Origin: JBGPBY01 sp041481485
Lineage (GTDB): Bacteria; Acidobacteriota; Terriglobia; 20CM-2-55-15
Direction of reading: 5' to 3'
Length of the DNA: 14,203 bases
Assembly (NCBI GenBank): GCA_041481485.1
Contig: JBGPBY010000145.1
Coordinates: forward strand, 1 to 14,203
How positions within the stretch are numbered: position 1 is the first letter of the stretch; each line of letters begins with the position of its first letter. A program made the translations under genes and the position numbers. Shown here piece by piece: positions 1 through 8,137 of the stretch. Below the pieces are notes generated by a model, which saw only the letters and a program-made list of their open reading frames with translations, did not search any database and was not told the DNA's origin.

Positions 1-20
1 CGTTTGTTTTGCCTATGCTC
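1..20. repeat. Left copy of a 20-base direct repeat at the window ends
   Basis: Bases 1-20 read CGTTTGTTTTGCCTATGCTC and are identical to 14180-14199. This copy lies inside the ATP-grasp coding sequence. Identity stops at base 21 (a here, t at 14200). What precedes it is outside the window. Confidence 0.9.
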
Positions 21-244
21 ATCGCCTGTTAGGCCTCAGTGGCTATGCGCGATTGGATTACCGGCTGGACAATCAGGGAGAATTCTATCTGCTTGAAGCC
101 AACCCGAATCCGCAGATAGCTCGCCATGAAGACTTCTCAGATTCGGCCGCTCACAGCGGAGTAACCTACGGTCCGCTCCTCCAGAAAATTCTCACTCTGG
201 GGCTAAGTTACCAAACATCCGAACGAGTAATCGTGCGTCCTTGA
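1..244 (+). CDS. D-alanine--D-alanine ligase-like ATP-grasp protein, C-terminal part (5' cut by window edge)
   Basis: The frame is open from base 2 to the TGA at 242-244, giving 80 residues with no start inside the window, so the gene begins upstream. The visible part is the end of an ATP-grasp fold: a LGLSGYARLDY stretch followed by LLEANPNPQIA. The Asp of RLDY and the Glu and Asn of EANPNP are in the positions of the Mg2+/ATP ligands of D-Ala-D-Ala ligases, whose usual motif is E-x-N. After it comes a helix ending in a YGPLLQKIL segment, as in Ddl-like paralogues. The NPNP version of the motif differs from classical Ddl (NTLPG), so it may be a Ddl-family ligase with another substrate rather than the cell-wall enzyme. 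An internal TTG at base 53 is not the real start, because the family motif continues upstream of it. It converges on the minus-strand fragment at 262-606. Confidence 0.75.
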   Translation, partial: VCFAYAHRLLGLSGYARLDYRLDNQGEFYLLEANPNPQIARHEDFSDSAAHSGVTYGPLLQKILTLGLSYQTSERVIVRP

Positions 245-261
245 TTGCGCCGTCTCCGCTT

Positions 262-606
262 TTACTGCGCCGAAAGTGTGATGACCAGTTCATTCGCAGT
301 GTTATCCAAATCTGTAAGCGTCAGCGGTTCATTCATCAGGTTCTTCGAGCCCCAGGTCATCGACTTGAACGTGAATCCAGCAGGCAGATTTATGGGAGTA
401 CCAACCTGAAGTGCTTCAGTGGGCGACGGCATCAATGCGCGAAAGAATCCATCGGATCGCGGCTCGAGTGCAATCAAAAATCTTCGTCCTGTCTGGCTCA
501 GGGGAACACTAAACCCCGGGATGATGCTTCCTGGCGCTGGATCGTTTAGAAGAAATGAGAACGCCGTTAATTGTGCATAGCCGTTGCCCGCAACTTTTCC
601 GACGGT
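262..606 (-). pseudogene. Start-less fragment of a secreted-protein gene (C-terminal domain remnant)
   Basis: The minus strand is open for about 114 codons from just after an in-frame TAA at 607-609 to the stop at 262. The frame has no ATG or GTG near its beginning; the first possible starts are internal CTG or TTG codons. The protein reads like the tail of a real one: VAGNGYAQLTAF, then VPLSQTGRRFLIALEP, then LPAGFTFKSMTWGS and a final NELVITLSA strand. From memory, the LPAGF-x-x-KSMT pattern resembles the C-terminal Ig-like or carboxypeptidase-regulatory-like module of acidobacterial secreted proteins. The region starts 32 bases after the stop of the beta-barrel gene, so there is no room for its N-terminal part. 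I read it as a truncated remnant. A short ORF starting at the TTG at 475-477 (71 aa) is a less likely alternative. Confidence 0.5.
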
Positions 607-638
607 TTACTCCGACTGCATTTTGAACTGTCTACGAT

Positions 639-1760
639 TCAGAACGAATAGCGGTATTCAATCCTGACGAAGTCCTTGTACCAGACAGCGTCCGTGAGCG
701 CCCGGCCATACCCAGCGTAAATCGAACTGCGAGCACCAATCGCGGTCCGTACGCCCATCTTGAGATTCACGACATCGGTGCCCTTTACAAGGTCGCCTAT
801 CCGTGTCGGAGATACCCAAACGGTCTGAAATCCGCCGAGTACGTGCCAGCCGGCCAGCTCAACCACGGGGCGGATCGCGAAATCATTCGCAGCGTAAAGC
901 TGGTAGCTGGGACCTACGCCATAGAACAGGACATTACCCGCAAAGCTTTCAGGGGTTGAATTGGAGGACGATGCGACGCCTGCAGATCCGTTGATCGGGT
1001 GCCAAAACGCAAACTCGGATTCGATCGCAAATGAGGGCGAAATCCGCTCGTAATAAAGTACTGCCGGTTCGATACTGGTGTGGCCCGTTCCCAGACCGCT
1101 GGAAGCCTTTCCAGACTTTGAGTCGAAGCGGAACTGAAAGCTGACGTGGCGCACCTCGGAGTTAACAATGCCGACCTTTGCACCGACTCGAATGTCTCCT
1201 AAGCCGGATTGGTTCGAGAAGTTACCGGTATCCGGTACGAAAGCTTTAGGTTGTAACCAGCGAAACGGGAGATCGATGAAAGCAGAGATGCGACTGCTCG
1301 GCGCGTATTCGGCATTGATATAGAGCTGCTGAAAGTTTAAATCGGTCGCAACACCTGGACGTGGTCCGCGCGCATTCGGATCGGTCGCCGGAAGACCGGA
1401 GCCAACCAGATCTCGATAGCAGCCGCATTTCGCGTAAAAGAATTCTGCCCGATCCGGAAAATCGGTATGAAAGCCGGCATCGAAACGAACGCGAAGCTGC
1501 GATCCAACAATCGCATTATCGATGTAACCCACCATACTGCCTTCCGGCCGTGGTCGCGAGCCCTGGTCGGGTGCTTTCGGGGTGGGAGGTTGTGTCGTAG
1601 TCGCCTGTTGCGGGAAAGCAGGCTCAGGACTGAGTGAGCGCAGCGCTGACGCCAGCTCCATGCGAGGTACGGGCTGGTTCGAATCGATAGCCGAAGTGGT
1701 GGTTTGAGCGAGGGCCGTTAAGGGAAGAACCATCGCCAGAATCAGAATTGTTCGTTTCAT
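639..1760 (-). CDS. Predicted outer-membrane beta-barrel protein
   Basis: A 373-residue protein of unrecognised family. Residues 1-18 form a signal peptide (MKR, a hydrophobic core, then ALA before Gln19), so export is expected. A Pro/Thr/Gln-rich linker covers about 45-73. From about 75 onward the sequence alternates polar and hydrophobic residues in repeated strands rich in Gly and aromatics, and it ends in EYRYSF. A terminal Phe of this kind is the usual outer-membrane barrel sorting signal. Two cysteines (112 and 114, in a KCGCY motif) could form a disulfide in a loop. The start is placed at 1760 rather than the ATG at 1775, because a GAGGCGG Shine-Dalgarno lies six bases before it and the signal peptide begins there. 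The gene follows the nSTAND1 gene by 19 bases, so it is probably co-transcribed. It could be a porin-like or transport-associated protein; nothing seen fixes a substrate. Confidence 0.8.
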   Translation of the reverse strand: MKRTILILAMVLPLTALAQTTTSAIDSNQPVPRMELASALRSLSPEPAFPQQATTTQPPTPKAPDQGSRPRPEGSMVGYIDNAIVGSQLRVRFDAGFHTDFPDRAEFFYAKCGCYRDLVGSGLPATDPNARGPRPGVATDLNFQQLYINAEYAPSSRISAFIDLPFRWLQPKAFVPDTGNFSNQSGLGDIRVGAKVGIVNSEVRHVSFQFRFDSKSGKASSGLGTGHTSIEPAVLYYERISPSFAIESEFAFWHPINGSAGVASSSNSTPESFAGNVLFYGVGPSYQLYAANDFAIRPVVELAGWHVLGGFQTVWVSPTRIGDLVKGTDVVNLKMGVRTAIGARSSIYAGYGRALTDAVWYKDFVRIEYRYSF

Positions 1761-1766
1761 TGTTTT

Positions 1767-1773
1767 CCGCCTC
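1767..1773 (-). promoter_or_regulatory. Ribosome binding site deciding the beta-barrel start
   Basis: The minus strand reads GAGGCGG here, six bases before the ATG at 1758-1760. It overlaps the alternative upstream ATG at 1773-1775, which lacks a comparable site. Confidence 0.65.
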
Positions 1774-1779
1774 ATACGT

Positions 1780-4569
1780 TCATTGGGGTTTCGTCAGGCC
1801 ATTACCTAGCCGTTTTTGCAAGTTCCTATAGGATTCAGACCTAATGATCTCACTTCGATCTCCCTCCGATATCTGCGGCAACAGATCCGACAATTTTTTG
1901 AGAGCTCGTCTAGCTTCCGGTTCCGAGCCTGACGACAGACTGCCCATGGCGAGGTCACGGTAGTTGTACCCAAGATCTCGAAACACTGTTTGGAAATCGT
2001 CCGGAGCATGCATTTTTACAAGTTGATTCAAAATGTCAAGGGATTGCTGACATTCGTCGAAAGCGTCTGAGAATCCCTGCGGGATCAGAATCTGACAGCG
2101 GAGACTGTGAGCCTTTGCCAATTCAACATCCAACGAGAATGGAGGCCTCGCCAGTTCCGCCATGATACTTAGCGCCTGATGGTTGCTTTGTTGCGCCAAT
2201 TCAAACTGCTTTTGATCGAGTAACAACATTGCGAGGTTGTTGTAGAAAGTCGCCCGTTCCTGCTTGAATTCTCGATTTGCCGGCTCTTTGTTTGCCAGGA
2301 CTCCATGGATGCCAATAGCCCGTTCAAACAAATCCCGCGCATCGGGCAACCGGTCTTCGGTTCTCAACACGTTGGCAAGGTTGTTATAAGCTCGTGCCAA
2401 TTCCTGAGCGGCGGCTGAATCCGGCTTCTGATCCGCCAATGGTTTGAGCAAACCAATGGCTTCACGAAAATCCGATTCCGCGCCAGCCCCCTTGGAATCG
2501 GTGGAGTAGCGAAGAATTCCACGATTATAGAAACTGCGGGCTAACTCCTGTTTGTACTGCGTATTGTTGGGACTGGCTCGAACTAGTTCCTGTTGTACCC
2601 CTAATGCGTCGGCGAATGCGGTTTCGGCCTTGGCCCCGAGATCAGGTTGTGACGTGAGAGTTACTCCCAACCAGTTATAAGCATTGCCCAGGGCCTGACG
2701 ATATTCGGCGTTACCCGGATATTCTTTCGCGAGACTTTCAAACTGGGCTGCGGCTTCCTGGTACTCATTCACTGCCTCACGAGGCTCCTCTAGAAGACGG
2801 TGGATGTCGCCTAATCGGTGATGCGCGCGCGCCAAATCATTGCGCAGTTTTTCGCTGTCCGGTTTGTCCTTGGTGAACTTAACGTAATAATCCTTGGCTT
2901 TACCCAATAATTCCTTCCGGAATTCTTCCATCTGTGGCACGTCTGCGGCCACGCGGGCGTCCTGGCGTCCGGCGGACGATAACATGTCATTGACGGCACG
3001 CTGAGCCAGATCCAGATTCAATTCGGCGAGCGAGCCTTCTCTATGAGCTATGTAACCAAGCCATCCAACAATGAGAAGCAGGACACCAAGGATACAGGCT
3101 GCCCATTGGTATTGTCGAAGCTGCTTTTTTCTCTCTCTTTCGCGCTCAGCTGTCGCCCGGTCTCGTTCGATTCTGCTCTTTTCCAGAAATGACAATGCCC
3201 GTGGCAAAAATGAATCGTAGTGATCCGCCCAGGCGTCGGTGGGGCGGTTCCGCTTCTTCCATTGCAGGCCGAGTTCGAGTTCCGGATCGCGCCACAAGCC
3301 GGCAGTACCTTCTTCGAACCACGCAGCAGCCTGTGAAAGGCGCAGATAGAAAACCGCTGAAAGCCGCTCCTGTTCCGCCCAGCCGATCAAGCGGTCCCAA
3401 CAGCGCATGAGGCTCTCATGCGAAATATCCACTACGGAGTTTGCATCGAGCGGGACAGCGGCGGATGGAGTGAGGAACGATCGTCCTGGACGTCGGAAAA
3501 CATCGATCAATTCGACGATTTCCGATTCAGCAGCCTCGCAGATGGCGGCCAACTCCCGAACCGGGGTCGGGCGTCGAACTCCACGATGGTCGGTGAAAGT
3601 GTCGGTGATGGCCTTAAACAGTCGCTCGGCGACTTGCCGGTTGTGCTCAGATCCGGTTTCCGCAAATGCCTCTTCCGCATGAAATGAAAGCGCGTGTTTC
3701 AGGGTTCCTACCGCTTCATAGTGTTGGATATCGATGGGCTCGTTCGGTTTTCGATTTTGTTGCCAATAGTCCCATGTGCGCATCAATACATGCTGCAGCA
3801 ACGGAAGCTGGTCTTGATCCTCTCCGAGGTCATTGAGGAGGCGCGCCACCAGCCGCTGCGCAATTTGTCCGCCTCCCACCGCGACCGGGCCAGTGATGGC
3901 CAGCCGTAGCTCGTCTCGAGTCATGCGGGGAATGAGATATTGGCCGGCGTTGACGGCCTCGGGAAGCCCCGTGAATTCCATGCACTCGCCGATGAAGTCC
4001 GAGCGCATCGTCAGAGCCACATATATCGGTAATTCGGACTGCTGCGTTGCTTCGAGCAGTAGCTTGACGAATGCCGTCGCCTCGTCCTTGGAATTATTAA
4101 TATTCCGGCTTCGGCGAAACCGGAATAGATCCTCGAACTGGTCGACCAATATGAGTAAGTTTTCATCGGTAGGAACTTTTGCCTGGCGCACGGCGTCGAC
4201 TAAACCCAGCGTGCCGCGGCGGAGCGTTGCTTCCAGCAAAACTTGATTCGTGCTGGCTAACTCTCCTTCGGCTCCGAGTACTTCATTGGCATTGAGTGCT
4301 TCAGCCAGGCCCCCGATGGGGTTGTCGCTGGGCCGGAACTTGGCCACCCGCCAACTCGAACCGGTCTGGACCATGAATCCGCTATATAGCGCAGATACCA
4401 GACCCGAGCGGACCAGCGAGGATTTTCCACTACCGGAACTGCCGATAACAGACAAGAAGCGCGTGGATCGGATCCGCCTGAGGAGTTCGTCAATCTGCTT
4501 TTCACGTCCGAAGAAGAGATGATCTTCGTCGGATTCGAATGGACGGAGGCCCGGAAAAGGATTAAACAT
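1780..4569 (-). CDS. nSTAND1-type NTPase with transmembrane anchor and C-terminal TPR array
   Basis: A 929-residue predicted signal-transducing ATPase. It opens with NPFPGLRPFESDE and FFGRE, the signature start of the novel STAND 1 (nSTAND1) family. A P-loop GSSGSGKSS lies at about 43-51 and a Walker B segment LLILVDQFEDLF at about 138-149, so NTP binding and hydrolysis are expected. The winged-helix-like part of the STAND core runs to about 455. A charged, coiled-coil-like stretch (about 463-483) leads into one transmembrane helix at about 485-508 (ILGVLLLIVGWLGYIAH). From about 530 to 905 there are repeated helical pairs of TPR type. Many family members carry WD40 repeats there instead; TPRs and the membrane helix are the distinguishing choice. 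The gene starts 27 bases after the TIR gene and ends just before the barrel gene, so they likely form one operon. STAND proteins act as ligand-triggered oligomerising switches. The ligand here is unknown, and topology across the membrane is not settled by sequence. Confidence 0.88.
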   Translation of the reverse strand: MFNPFPGLRPFESDEDHLFFGREKQIDELLRRIRSTRFLSVIGSSGSGKSSLVRSGLVSALYSGFMVQTGSSWRVAKFRPSDNPIGGLAEALNANEVLGAEGELASTNQVLLEATLRRGTLGLVDAVRQAKVPTDENLLILVDQFEDLFRFRRSRNINNSKDEATAFVKLLLEATQQSELPIYVALTMRSDFIGECMEFTGLPEAVNAGQYLIPRMTRDELRLAITGPVAVGGGQIAQRLVARLLNDLGEDQDQLPLLQHVLMRTWDYWQQNRKPNEPIDIQHYEAVGTLKHALSFHAEEAFAETGSEHNRQVAERLFKAITDTFTDHRGVRRPTPVRELAAICEAAESEIVELIDVFRRPGRSFLTPSAAVPLDANSVVDISHESLMRCWDRLIGWAEQERLSAVFYLRLSQAAAWFEEGTAGLWRDPELELGLQWKKRNRPTDAWADHYDSFLPRALSFLEKSRIERDRATAERERERKKQLRQYQWAACILGVLLLIVGWLGYIAHREGSLAELNLDLAQRAVNDMLSSAGRQDARVAADVPQMEEFRKELLGKAKDYYVKFTKDKPDSEKLRNDLARAHHRLGDIHRLLEEPREAVNEYQEAAAQFESLAKEYPGNAEYRQALGNAYNWLGVTLTSQPDLGAKAETAFADALGVQQELVRASPNNTQYKQELARSFYNRGILRYSTDSKGAGAESDFREAIGLLKPLADQKPDSAAAQELARAYNNLANVLRTEDRLPDARDLFERAIGIHGVLANKEPANREFKQERATFYNNLAMLLLDQKQFELAQQSNHQALSIMAELARPPFSLDVELAKAHSLRCQILIPQGFSDAFDECQQSLDILNQLVKMHAPDDFQTVFRDLGYNYRDLAMGSLSSGSEPEARRALKKLSDLLPQISEGDRSEIIRSESYRNLQKRLGNGLTKPQ

Positions 4570-4596
4570 GGTTCTGTTTCATGCTCCGGGTTCCTG

Positions 4597-6069
4597 TCAA
4601 CTTGCGAGTTGTACGATGAAAGGCTGTAGCAGATCCGACGAAAACCCTTCCATTTGAGGAATCACAAGAGCTTCGTGAGTTCGAAAATTTTCCTTTTCCA
4701 TTGTTTTTGGAGGCGCGAGACAGACCGCTAGCAGCGGCGCGGGCTTAGTGCGGCCATAGCCGACACTCTTTTGTACTTCCCTTATTTTCCGTCTCAACCA
4801 AAGTTCTCCTGCCTTTCCATACAATATGAATACCGCATCACAATTGCGGAGATTCTCTTCATGGAACTCTCGAGTCTCGGCCTCGTCGCCCTCGAACATC
4901 GGACATACGACTTCCAGTCCTTGTTTGAAAAGAAAGTCGATCCACGGTCCGACAAAATTGGCGTCGCGTTGTTCGTAGACGAAATAAACAAGTTGCCTGC
5001 CCTTTTTTGGAGTAGGAATCACTGTGTCGCGTTGCGGCGCGACATCGGACACGCGGCGCTTCAGTCGTTCCTGGTACACGGTTTTCAGGTCTTCAAGAGA
5101 AGTTTCCAGGAGATCGGCGCCGGCCTGAATGCGTTGATCCATTCGAAGACGCTCGATGACCTTCTGCTGCCGTTCGTCCTGTATTTCCAGGCCGGCAGGA
5201 ATCCAAAGGAGCCGCGAAAAATTGCCTTGTGCGCTCCTTTCGATAGCGAGCTCGTTCTGAATCTCGACCAGAGATTCCGCGTCGCCCTCCGGCACAACAC
5301 TGTAGTTCTTGCCCACGAAATGAATCGACATCTCGCAGCGGGCAAGGTCGGCACGGACAGCCGCTTTGAGGTCGGATGAAACCATGCTTAATGCAGTGGA
5401 GGGAAGGACTGTATAACCATGCTGCAGTAAATCGCGTTTGATGGCCTCACGCTGTTCCTTCAGGTCGGTGGTGGTTTCCGCCAGAAACACAGCAACTGAA
5501 TGTGTAGTTGACGATTCGGACTCCTGAACTTCCTCCAACAGGCTGCAGAGGTCATGTGCCAGGTCATCGAGTTTGATCCAGAATTCTCTCTGCGCGTCGG
5601 GTCCGAAAACTTCATTCAGTTCGCGGATCCTTCCGGTCTCCGGGTGTACCGTGAAGAACTCATAACCCAACACCGACCGCAATTCCGGAGGAAGCATCTC
5701 CAACGGCACTGGCGACTTGAGTATTTTGAAAAGGCGCGCCTTGTCGTGGAAGCGAACACCCCCCTGCTGCTCGGCCGCCCTCCAAAATGCATTCAGCTCC
5801 CGCCGAGCCCACTCGGAGCGAATATAGGGCGGGGAGACCACGGACACGAGGGCGGCTACATCCTGCAACCGCTGAACGAGCGTATCGGCAAAAAAGTCGT
5901 TGCCCGAAAGTTTTGGATCTCGCCAGATCTGAGGTTGCTTCCCGAGCAGTTGTCCGAGGCGGACCTCCAGAGCGCGATGGAGATTCGCGACCCACCCCTT
6001 TTGCCCTTCCACCAGCTCCACGTTGTCCAAATGTGCATAGCTGATGAACGCATCAATATCGAAGTTCAT
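4597..6069 (-). CDS. TIR-domain protein with two further TIR/DUF4062-like Rossmannoid modules
   Basis: A 490-residue protein. Residues 1-140 are a TIR domain: DIDAFISYAH at the start, QIWRDPKLSGNDF, then VSVVSPPYIRSEWARREL. Glu91 in this last motif sits where TIR NADases have their catalytic Glu (S-x-W-x-x-x-E), so NAD+ cleavage is plausible but unproven. A second Rossmann-like module (about 190-330) begins HSVAVFLAETTTDLKEQRE, in the style of DUF4062/TIR-like domains. A third (about 357-490) begins RQLVYFVYEQRDANFVGPW and contains NCDAVFILYG, again TIR-like but without an obvious catalytic Glu motif. The start is set at 6069, where the TIR fold begins. A longer frame to 6204 would overlap the cyclase gene by 41 bases and adds no recognisable sequence. 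The ribosome site is weak. The gene lies 94 bases after the cyclase and 27 before the nSTAND1 gene. No membrane segment or signal peptide is seen, so it is likely cytoplasmic. Confidence 0.85.
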   Translation of the reverse strand: MNFDIDAFISYAHLDNVELVEGQKGWVANLHRALEVRLGQLLGKQPQIWRDPKLSGNDFFADTLVQRLQDVAALVSVVSPPYIRSEWARRELNAFWRAAEQQGGVRFHDKARLFKILKSPVPLEMLPPELRSVLGYEFFTVHPETGRIRELNEVFGPDAQREFWIKLDDLAHDLCSLLEEVQESESSTTHSVAVFLAETTTDLKEQREAIKRDLLQHGYTVLPSTALSMVSSDLKAAVRADLARCEMSIHFVGKNYSVVPEGDAESLVEIQNELAIERSAQGNFSRLLWIPAGLEIQDERQQKVIERLRMDQRIQAGADLLETSLEDLKTVYQERLKRRVSDVAPQRDTVIPTPKKGRQLVYFVYEQRDANFVGPWIDFLFKQGLEVVCPMFEGDEAETREFHEENLRNCDAVFILYGKAGELWLRRKIREVQKSVGYGRTKPAPLLAVCLAPPKTMEKENFRTHEALVIPQMEGFSSDLLQPFIVQLAS

Positions 6070-6163
6070 TATGGTGCATTTTCGGCGATTTTGTTTTCCA
6101 GGGATTAGCTCGCAATGCAGGTTGTAGCGTAAAGCTGCGCCTGCTTGCAAGGGAAATGCTGAC

Positions 6164-8137
6164 TCATATTGTGGCCCGACGGCGTCGCACAACGTAGGTT
6201 GCAAAGGTGCCGTACCCTTTCGCCATTGGGGTTTGACCCACGTAATCGCAGCGAATGTCTTTTACGCCTTCCGCCGCTGCAAGCGCCGCAAATGCCTCGC
6301 TGGCATAAACCTGTCCTGCCGGCGTGATCGGTTCAATGCGTGCCGCCCAGCTCACATGAGGTCCAACGTAATTGACTCGCTGAGTCACCGGATTGGTGCA
6401 CGAGTAAACGGGTCCCGCATGCAGGCCAATGCGCAGGTTTAACGGAGATAGCCCCTTTGCCTGCCAATCGGTGCTGTTAACGAAGTCGAGGAGATCCAGT
6501 GCGAAATGGCCGGCATCACGCACACCCGAAAATCCAAAATAAAGAGCGTCTCCCCACGTCTCAATCGTTAACGGCCGGTGCGCAGACTCCAGAGTCATTT
6601 CACCAACCCGGCCCAAAAAGTGTTGAACGAACCGAGGAATCTGCACGTCGTCAAGTTTGCTGAATCCCTGCGCATCCGCAAACAGCAAGGCGCGGATCTG
6701 AGGCACAAATTCGGATTCGGCGGGGCGCGCAAGGGCTGAAACTGACCTGGTGTTCGACGCGCGTCTCTCGACCGATATCTTTTCGCGCGGCGTGAATTTT
6801 TGAAGATCGATGATCTTCACGTTCAGACCAAGATTTCGCCAGCGCTCCACGATAGATGCGGTTCCGCCCGCTCCATCTCCCGGCATTCCGTCCCAAACGG
6901 CCATTGGTGTCAGAGAAACGTCGAGTTGTTCGGCACGCACTGTGGCCAGTCCATGGAGCATCAAATTGCCGAAGTCATAAAGAATCTGCCCACCGGCCCG
7001 GCTCTGTCGTGAAGCCTCCCGGACCTCCACGGCTCGAGCGATGACTCTTTCGAAACGCGTGACCCAATCGGAATTCGGGATGATGTCGACGCTATCCTTG
7101 ATGAATAGCTGTTTCTCATATGGCAACACAACATGAGCTTCGCCATTCATTTCCAGAATGACTTCATGGAAGAGAATATCCGACCCACACGCGGCAGATG
7201 CATATCCAAAGCCGGCATTGAGTTCTTTCAAAGTCCGGCGGAGTTCATCTCGTACGAGGCCCTCGATCTGGGAAGGGAAGCGGGGTGTCTCTCGGGTCGT
7301 TACATCAACCATATGGCCCGTAAAGACCACGATGCTCGGAATCTCGAATAGCCGTTCGATGCGGCCACGATCTCCATCCAGATAGCGCAACAGCAAGCGT
7401 GCATTGCGACGCGTGGATTGCCAATTCCCCCAATGTCCGGCGCCCTCTTCGAGGGCTTGGGCATACCAGTCTTCAGCTTCTGACCAGTTGCCGAGAAGAA
7501 GCGCCGCCTCGCCTAAAGTGGAAAGGAGCCAGTACCGGTCACCTTCACTCTTTCCTTGTTTGAGTTTCTCGCGACACTTCGTGGAGAGTTCGCTGGCTAA
7601 GAACCTGGCTTGCTCCTGGTTTCCCAGCACGAGCGCCAGCGTAGCAGCGTTAATTCCTGTCCAATATCCGCCGCTCAGTCCATAAGCTTCCGTATAGAAT
7701 TCATAGGCCTGCTGCAGACAGCGATTCCGATCTTCGGCTGACGATGCTTCGGAAGCACGGTCCTTTTGGATGCTGGCAAGAAGTCCGATGGTTTCTTCGT
7801 CGCGGCGCCCTTCCTGGTAGAGCTGAAAGACCACGCTATGAGCTGAAGATAAGGCTCCGCTGCGCGCCAACGCCCGTGAAAGAAGCTGTCGCAGTTGCAC
7901 GTTCGCCGGAAAGTGGCCAATCCCCTCGGCGACCACATCGTAGGCCAGCAAAGGTTCGCCGAGCTTGAGAATTTTTTCACCAAGCCTCCGGAAGATTTCC
8001 GGATCCCCCGACCAAACCTTCGGATCGCGCGCGCGCCAGAGTCCTTGCAGGAAAGCCAGATCCTGGCTGGAAGCCTCCTGTACCGACCGCAAAACGTTTG
8101 CCAGGTCTTTGATTCGAGTTGTTACCGTTTCTTCCAA
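6164..8137 (-). CDS. TPR / SLOG-like / class III nucleotidyl cyclase fusion
   Basis: A 657-residue soluble signalling protein. Residues about 25-250 are helical TPR-like repeats; AYGLSGGYWTGINAATLALVLG (147-168) resembles the DUF4071/TRAFs-binding module of bacterial conflict proteins. Residues about 266-445 form a Rossmann-like module (SIVVFTGHMVD, ACGSDILFHEV, HVVLPY) resembling SLOG-type nucleotide-binding folds. Residues about 478-650 are a class III cyclase domain: metal ligands Asp488 (LLFADAQGFSKL) and Asp530 (ETWGDALYFGF), and LRIGLHAGPVY. Glu526 occupies the base-specifying Lys position of adenylate cyclases, as in guanylate cyclases. The partner position is Asn589. The transition-state Asn is replaced by Ser596, while Arg600 is kept. 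Product identity is therefore open. The only start after the upstream stop is a TTG at 8137 with no clear ribosome site. It is the first gene of the minus-strand run and is divergent from the kinase across 55 bases. Confidence 0.85.
   Translation of the reverse strand: MEETVTTRIKDLANVLRSVQEASSQDLAFLQGLWRARDPKVWSGDPEIFRRLGEKILKLGEPLLAYDVVAEGIGHFPANVQLRQLLSRALARSGALSSAHSVVFQLYQEGRRDEETIGLLASIQKDRASEASSAEDRNRCLQQAYEFYTEAYGLSGGYWTGINAATLALVLGNQEQARFLASELSTKCREKLKQGKSEGDRYWLLSTLGEAALLLGNWSEAEDWYAQALEEGAGHWGNWQSTRRNARLLLRYLDGDRGRIERLFEIPSIVVFTGHMVDVTTRETPRFPSQIEGLVRDELRRTLKELNAGFGYASAACGSDILFHEVILEMNGEAHVVLPYEKQLFIKDSVDIIPNSDWVTRFERVIARAVEVREASRQSRAGGQILYDFGNLMLHGLATVRAEQLDVSLTPMAVWDGMPGDGAGGTASIVERWRNLGLNVKIIDLQKFTPREKISVERRASNTRSVSALARPAESEFVPQIRALLFADAQGFSKLDDVQIPRFVQHFLGRVGEMTLESAHRPLTIETWGDALYFGFSGVRDAGHFALDLLDFVNSTDWQAKGLSPLNLRIGLHAGPVYSCTNPVTQRVNYVGPHVSWAARIEPITPAGQVYASEAFAALAAAEGVKDIRCDYVGQTPMAKGYGTFATYVVRRRRATI

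Noticed and set aside
241..549. 102-codon plus-strand open frame after the ATP-grasp gene
   Set aside because: Its translation is rich in Arg, Cys and Ser like an antisense frame, while the minus-strand frame here reads as a protein tail.
4771..5379. 202-codon plus-strand open frame inside the TIR gene
   Set aside because: It lies opposite the well-supported TIR protein and its translation has no recognisable family features; it is a shadow frame.
6070..6204. Longer N-terminus for the TIR protein starting at 6204
   Set aside because: It would overlap the cyclase gene by 41 bases and adds 45 residues before a TIR fold that normally begins at the start of the protein.
4597..8137. Calling the locus Pycsar
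   Set aside because: There is a cyclase and a TIR protein, but no cyclic-nucleotide-binding domain on the TIR protein, and the cyclase has TPR and SLOG-like parts not typical of PycC.
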